From UBA2922 sp035352555 (GTDB lineage: Bacteria > Bacillota > Clostridia > Oscillospirales > Oscillospiraceae), in assembly GCA_035352555.1 (NCBI GenBank), contig DAOPXW010000042.1, forward strand, positions 1 through 16,429: a stretch of 16,429 nucleotides of DNA, written 5' to 3'. A model generated the notes under the pieces. It saw nothing but the letters and a program-made list of their open reading frames with translations, searched no databases and was not told where the DNA came from. Shown piece after piece: positions 14,469 to 16,429 of this stretch; positions within the stretch are counted from its first letter, which is position 1; every line of letters starts with the position of its first letter. A program made the translations under genes and the position numbers.

Positions 14469-14664
14469 TTGTACCTCCTGATTCTCGCATCATCTCAAGC
14501 GCCTTGTCCTGAGTGGCTTCGTCCAGCAGAACAAATAGCCGCAGAATTTGCTTTCCCGTTTCGCTTGATCTGTTGTACAGTTTGAGCATATCCGGGCCTG
14601 CCTCTATGATTGCCATGGAGCGGGCTTTCTGCTCGTCTGTCTCCTTAACTTCTATTCTTACCAT
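14461..14664 (-). CDS. Hypothetical 67-residue phage-like protein
   Basis: The ATG at 14662-14664 is preceded by GAGAAAGG at about 7 nt and gives 67 residues; a start 7 codons earlier has no ribosome site. The protein (MVRIEVKETDEQKARSM...) is acidic and helical, with a hydrophobic patch ILRLFVLLDEA. It has no transmembrane segment or recognisable domain. It lies between the phage-like gene and the overlapping 45-residue gene in one operon. Small genes of this kind are typical of early regions of Bacillota prophages. Confidence 0.62.
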   Translation of the reverse strand: MVRIEVKETDEQKARSMAIIEAGPDMLKLYNRSSETGKQILRLFVLLDEATQDKALEMMRESGGTNE

Positions 14665-14748
14665 GATAAGCCTTTCTCCCCTCAAGAATGGGGGCAGATG
14701 TATAAATTGGAGCGGGCAGCGGATAATGCCCCCGCTCCGCCTTTCGTC

Positions 14749-15018
14749 CTACGCCACACAGAAGCGGCGGGTGGTAGTCTGCCGGGTGTACTGGCTGTAG
14801 AGCTCGGCATGAGTGGCCTTGAATGCCGCCGCGTCAAATTTGGCAGAGGTAACCGGCTTGTATGTCACCTTGTATTCTCCGGCCCGAAGTTCCTCAGTGT
14901 CACCCATGACGGCTTTCAGCGTGTCTTTGATACCTTCGGCTTCGGTCTGCGCCTCGTCAATGAGGGCTTGCAGCTCTCGAAGCTCCTTAATTTTCGCCTC
15001 AATATCTTTTGCGCTCAT
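14749..15018 (-). CDS. Small phage-type protein, coiled-coil N-terminus with TTTRRFCVA tail
   Basis: The ATG at 15016-15018 has AAAGGAG about 9 nt upstream and gives 89 residues. The first half (SAKDIEAKIKELRELQALID) is a predicted coiled coil. The second half reads GEYKVTYKPVTSAKFDAAAF and ends TRQTTTRRFCVA. This layout, with a VT-S-x-FD block and a final T-T-x-RRF tail, is familiar from small proteins in the replication/recombination region of Bacillota phages, often near YqaJ-type exonucleases. Their role is not known to me. It is the first gene of the leftward operon under the operator-controlled promoter, as an early phage gene would be. Confidence 0.7.
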   Translation of the reverse strand: MSAKDIEAKIKELRELQALIDEAQTEAEGIKDTLKAVMGDTEELRAGEYKVTYKPVTSAKFDAAAFKATHAELYSQYTRQTTTRRFCVA

Positions 15019-15042
15019 GGTCTCTGCTCCTTTCATATTGTC

Positions 15043-15111
15043 GGGGAGCGGCCTATCTGGAATGTATTAGGTAGTCCATCCGTTTCACCAGTATGTCCGG
15101 CCTTGCTCCCC
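15043..15111 (-). promoter_or_regulatory. Structured 5' leader of the leftward operon
   Basis: On the minus strand GGGGAGC (15105-15111) and GGCC (15099-15102) pair with GGCC (15050-15053) and GCTCCCC (15043-15049). This gives an 11-bp long-range stem with a 2-nt bulge around about 45 nt that can fold further. It occupies most of the untranslated leader. No known RNA family is recognised and no T-run follows. Confidence 0.45.
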
Positions 15112-15123
15112 TTGACAGTCTTA

Positions 15124-15151
15124 ATTGTACCATATCGGGAACATATTTCAA
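15124..15151 (-). promoter_or_regulatory. Leftward early promoter
   Basis: On the minus strand TTGAAA (15146-15151) and TACAAT (15124-15129) are 16 bp apart. The first operator-like site (15126-15143) covers the spacer and -10, so a bound repressor would block it. Confidence 0.65.
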
Positions 15152-15212
15152 GATGGCATTGTGTACGGAAAGGAACATACTGATTTGTGCAAATTGTACC
15201 TTTACGGGAACA
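15126..15212. promoter_or_regulatory. Three operator-like sites between divergent genes
   Basis: Three 18-bp sites start at 15126, 15160 and 15195, that is 34 and 35 bp apart. The outer two are TGTACCATATCGGGAACA and TGTACCTTTACGGGAACA, differing only in the centre, and form imperfect dyads (TGT-x-CC ... GG-x-ACA). The middle one, TGTGTACGGAAAGGAACA, keeps the outer TGT/ACA and the right half. This resembles a lambda-type three-site operator for the repressor encoded at 15250. Confidence 0.65.
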
Positions 15213-15228
15213 TCATTAATGTGATAAT
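15201..15228 (+). promoter_or_regulatory. Promoter of the Xre-type regulator
   Basis: TTTACG (15201-15206) and GATAAT (15223-15228) are 16 bp apart. The third operator-like site covers the -35 box, which suggests autoregulation. TATACT at 15228-15233 is an alternative -10. Confidence 0.5.
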
Positions 15229-15249
15229 ATACTATGGTGAGGTGAGGAT

Positions 15250-15894
15250 ATGCCTATAAAATACGATAAACTGTTTCAACTTCTGTCTGAGCGTGGGTAT
15301 AGCTCAACATATTGGCTTAGACAGAACGGAGTACACCCCCGAACGGTAAACAAGCTCAAGCATGGGGAGGCCGTTACCACAGAAACAATCTCGGCATTGT
15401 GCGCGCTGCTAGACTGTCAGCCAGGGGATATTATGGAGTACGATCCGGATGGAGACAAACGGGCTCATCTTGTGGTGGACGAAGCATCAACGCCGCCCGT
15501 GGCAACGGACCAGTTTGATGGTGATACTTCAGATTTAAGCCAGTACCAACAGGCAGCTATTACGGCAAGTTCCCTGTGTGGAACATGGGACAGCTGTTCG
15601 TGTCTCAAATACTGCGGACCGGGTGCGCTTGAGCAAATGGGGCAGATGCTCTTAATTGACAAGTGCTCAGATGAAGTTTTTAAAACCGTGTTCCATATCA
15701 TCACCACAGAAGCGACTTATAAAAGATGTACGCAAGATGAAGCTGAACAATATATTTCTGCGGGTCGTGGTGACGGATGGAAGTTCGGATATAACTATTG
15801 GCCTGAGGACATCAAGCAGCGGAAATTAGAAGAGCAGGAACGAGAGAAGCGGCGGGAACGTCGGAAAGCTAAAAAGCAGGGCGAGAGCAAATAG
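15250..15894 (+). CDS. Xre/Cro-type regulator with cysteine-rich C-terminal region
   Basis: The 214-residue protein starts with a helix-turn-helix of the Xre type (about 3-68: YDKLFQLLSERGYSSTYWLR, TVNKLKHGEAVTTETISALCALLDCQPGDIMEY), the domain found in small clostridial phage and element repressors. The remainder is unusual for such repressors. After a linker (70-100) comes a cysteine cluster C110-x5-C116-x-C118-x3-C122 with further Cys139 and Cys160. The last 30 residues are a highly charged helix rich in Arg, Lys and Glu. The cysteines could bind a metal or iron-sulfur cluster, but this is inference. A GGTGAGG site precedes the ATG. It is divergent from the leftward operon, with three operator-like sites between, so it is the likely repressor of both. 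A terminator overlaps its stop. Confidence 0.85.
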   Translation: MPIKYDKLFQLLSERGYSSTYWLRQNGVHPRTVNKLKHGEAVTTETISALCALLDCQPGDIMEYDPDGDKRAHLVVDEASTPPVATDQFDGDTSDLSQYQQAAITASSLCGTWDSCSCLKYCGPGALEQMGQMLLIDKCSDEVFKTVFHIITTEATYKRCTQDEAEQYISAGRGDGWKFGYNYWPEDIKQRKLEEQEREKRRERRKAKKQGESK

Positions 15895-15912
15895 CTCCCG
15901 CCCTTTCTCTTT
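15879..15912 (+). terminator. Terminator of the Xre-type regulator
   Basis: GGGCG-a-GAGC (15879-15888), loop AAATA and GCTC-c-CGCCC (15894-15903) are followed by TTTCTCTTT. The stem overlaps the end of the coding region. Confidence 0.8.
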
Positions 15913-15913
15913 C

Positions 15914-16037
15914 GGCTGCATTGGGTCGCCTATTCAATTAGGTGCCACGCTAGGGCATAGATATCCCTCCTGAGCTGCGCAGGGCTTGCTGCTGATCTAG
16001 GAGCCGTGTTCACACCTAGGCCCCTACCCAATGGGCC
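15914..16037. other. Nested inverted repeats, candidate structured non-coding RNA
   Basis: CATTGGGT (15919-15926) pairs with ACCCAATG (16026-16033), extended outward by GGC/GCC. Inside it TAGGTG (15939-15944) pairs with CACCTA (16013-16018), then CACG (15946-15949) with CGTG (16005-16008), then CTCCT (15967-15971) with AGGAG (15999-16003). All arms are in nested order, giving a rod of about 120 nt. No ORF with a ribosome site lies in it. Together with the repeat, terminator and promoter listed next, this is all I see in the gene-free stretch 15895-16324. The folding was done by eye and the strand is uncertain. Confidence 0.4.
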
Positions 16038-16187
16038 ACCCGGAAAAACGACGGCGCTCTCGCTGGCGAACCTATAGGTCTATATGTGCGCTTACATGAA
16101 AACCAATCTCAGAATCGCATAAAGAGACAGCGTCACCATAACGGCGGCGCTGTCTTGTTGTATGCCCCCACCCGGAAAAACGGCGGC
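16036..16187 (+). repeat. Direct repeat of a 20-mer
   Basis: CCACCCGGAAAAACGACGGC at 16036-16055 recurs at 16168-16187 with one change (A to G), 132 bp apart. The bases between are unrelated to each other. The origin is unknown; it could mark a small duplication or a binding site. Confidence 0.6.
16125..16155 (+). terminator. Terminator-like hairpin
   Basis: AGACAGCG (16125-16132) and CGCTGTCT (16148-16155) form a perfect 8-bp stem around a 15-nt loop, followed by TGTTG. The short T content makes it a modest terminator. It would end a transcript coming from the structured region before it. Confidence 0.5.
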
Positions 16188-16222
16188 AGGGTTATTTAAA
16201 ATGGGGCGGCAAAATAAAGTAA

Positions 16223-16251
16223 TCGACATTTGGTAAATGTTGGTCTATACT
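16223..16251 (+). promoter_or_regulatory. Promoter with internal palindrome ahead of the last gene
   Basis: TCGACA (16223-16228) and TATACT (16246-16251) are 17 bp apart, each five of six to consensus. The spacer holds the inverted repeat ACATTT-ggt-AAATGT (16226-16240), placed as a repressor site would be. Confidence 0.6.
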
Positions 16252-16324
16252 ATTTGCCAGAATATATTTTTATCCGCGTAGAATAGCGCCCGTTTTACGA
16301 CTGACTGGAAAGGTTGGGCACACT

Positions 16325-16429
16325 ATGTTCTGGAAATATCTTATCGCAATATTTAAAGCTGCATTTCCAGCACTTATTACCTTGATTTTTCTATACTTGA
16401 TTGGTGAAGTAATAGCGGGGAAAAAATTC
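16325..16429 (+). CDS. Small membrane protein, cut by the window end
   Basis: The ATG at 16325-16327 follows GGAAAGG at about 11 nt and opens a frame that stays open for 35 codons to the window end. The visible part is almost one hydrophobic helix (LIAIFKAAFPALITLIFLYL) followed by IGEVIAGKKF, so it is a membrane-anchored or secreted N terminus. No family can be named from so little. It has a promoter about 75 bp upstream and belongs to the AT-richer segment. Confidence 0.55.
   Translation, partial: MFWKYLIAIFKAAFPALITLIFLYLIGEVIAGKKF

Noticed and set aside
14209..14481. 90-codon plus-strand ORF
   Set aside because: It is antisense to the 45-residue gene and the operon terminator, both of which have clear signals on the minus strand.
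16085..16123. 12-codon ORF before the terminator-like hairpin
   Set aside because: It is too short and has no ribosome site.
13800..16429. Second attachment site matching the tRNA-Pro 3' end
   Set aside because: I looked for a repeat of the T-arm/acceptor sequence and found none in the window.

Overview
The window looks like a chromosome segment of a GC-rich anaerobic Bacillota, most likely an Oscillospiraceae-type gut clostridium. The indications are clostridial-style promoters and AGGAGG ribosome sites, a tungsten aldehyde:ferredoxin oxidoreductase, a copper-amine-oxidase-N repeat protein, MgtE, and a small AT-richer mobile segment next to a tRNA-Pro gene. This is inferred from gene content only; no species can be named.

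Left third (1-5400, all minus strand): one compact operon, transcribed from a promoter at about 5372-5399, joins tungstate import to a tungsten enzyme. The order is tupA (binding lipoprotein), tupB (permease), tupC (ATPase), an AOR-family tungstopterin oxidoreductase, a MoaD-like sulfur carrier and a four-cluster polyferredoxin. A GNAT acetyltransferase, cut by the window edge, follows. The proposed logic is: TupABC imports tungstate, the MoaD-like protein supplies pterin dithiolene sulfur, AOR oxidises an aldehyde (substrate unknown), and the polyferredoxin carries the electrons. The most striking observation in the window is that the TupA protein appears circularly permuted: the segment that normally ends the family sits at its N terminus.

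Middle (5400-13680): a 49-residue orphan ORF; mgtE behind a roughly 235-nt leader that contains its own terminator and looks like an unassigned regulatory RNA; a secreted C39-like cysteine peptidase with a copper-amine-oxidase-N domain; and a two-component pair (OmpR-type regulator and six-helix sensor kinase). Between the regulator and the divergent next gene lies an array of six TTAAG/TTAAC half-sites with 11/23/24-bp spacing. The divergent gene encodes a fusion of an LPG-synthase-type membrane flippase domain to a GT4 glycosyltransferase, ending in a strong terminator.

Right part (13690-16429): tRNA-Pro(GGG) with its own promoter and terminator, then a lower-GC segment resembling the control region of a prophage or integrative element. 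It holds a small unknown gene, a leftward operon of three small genes (one phage-like), a bipartite promoter region with three 18-bp operator-like sites, and a rightward Xre-type repressor with an unusual cysteine-rich C-terminal region. After the repressor come about 430 bp without an evident gene, holding a nested inverted-repeat structure (candidate non-coding RNA), a repeated 20-mer, a terminator-like hairpin and a promoter for a small membrane protein cut by the window end. No integrase or second attachment site is visible.
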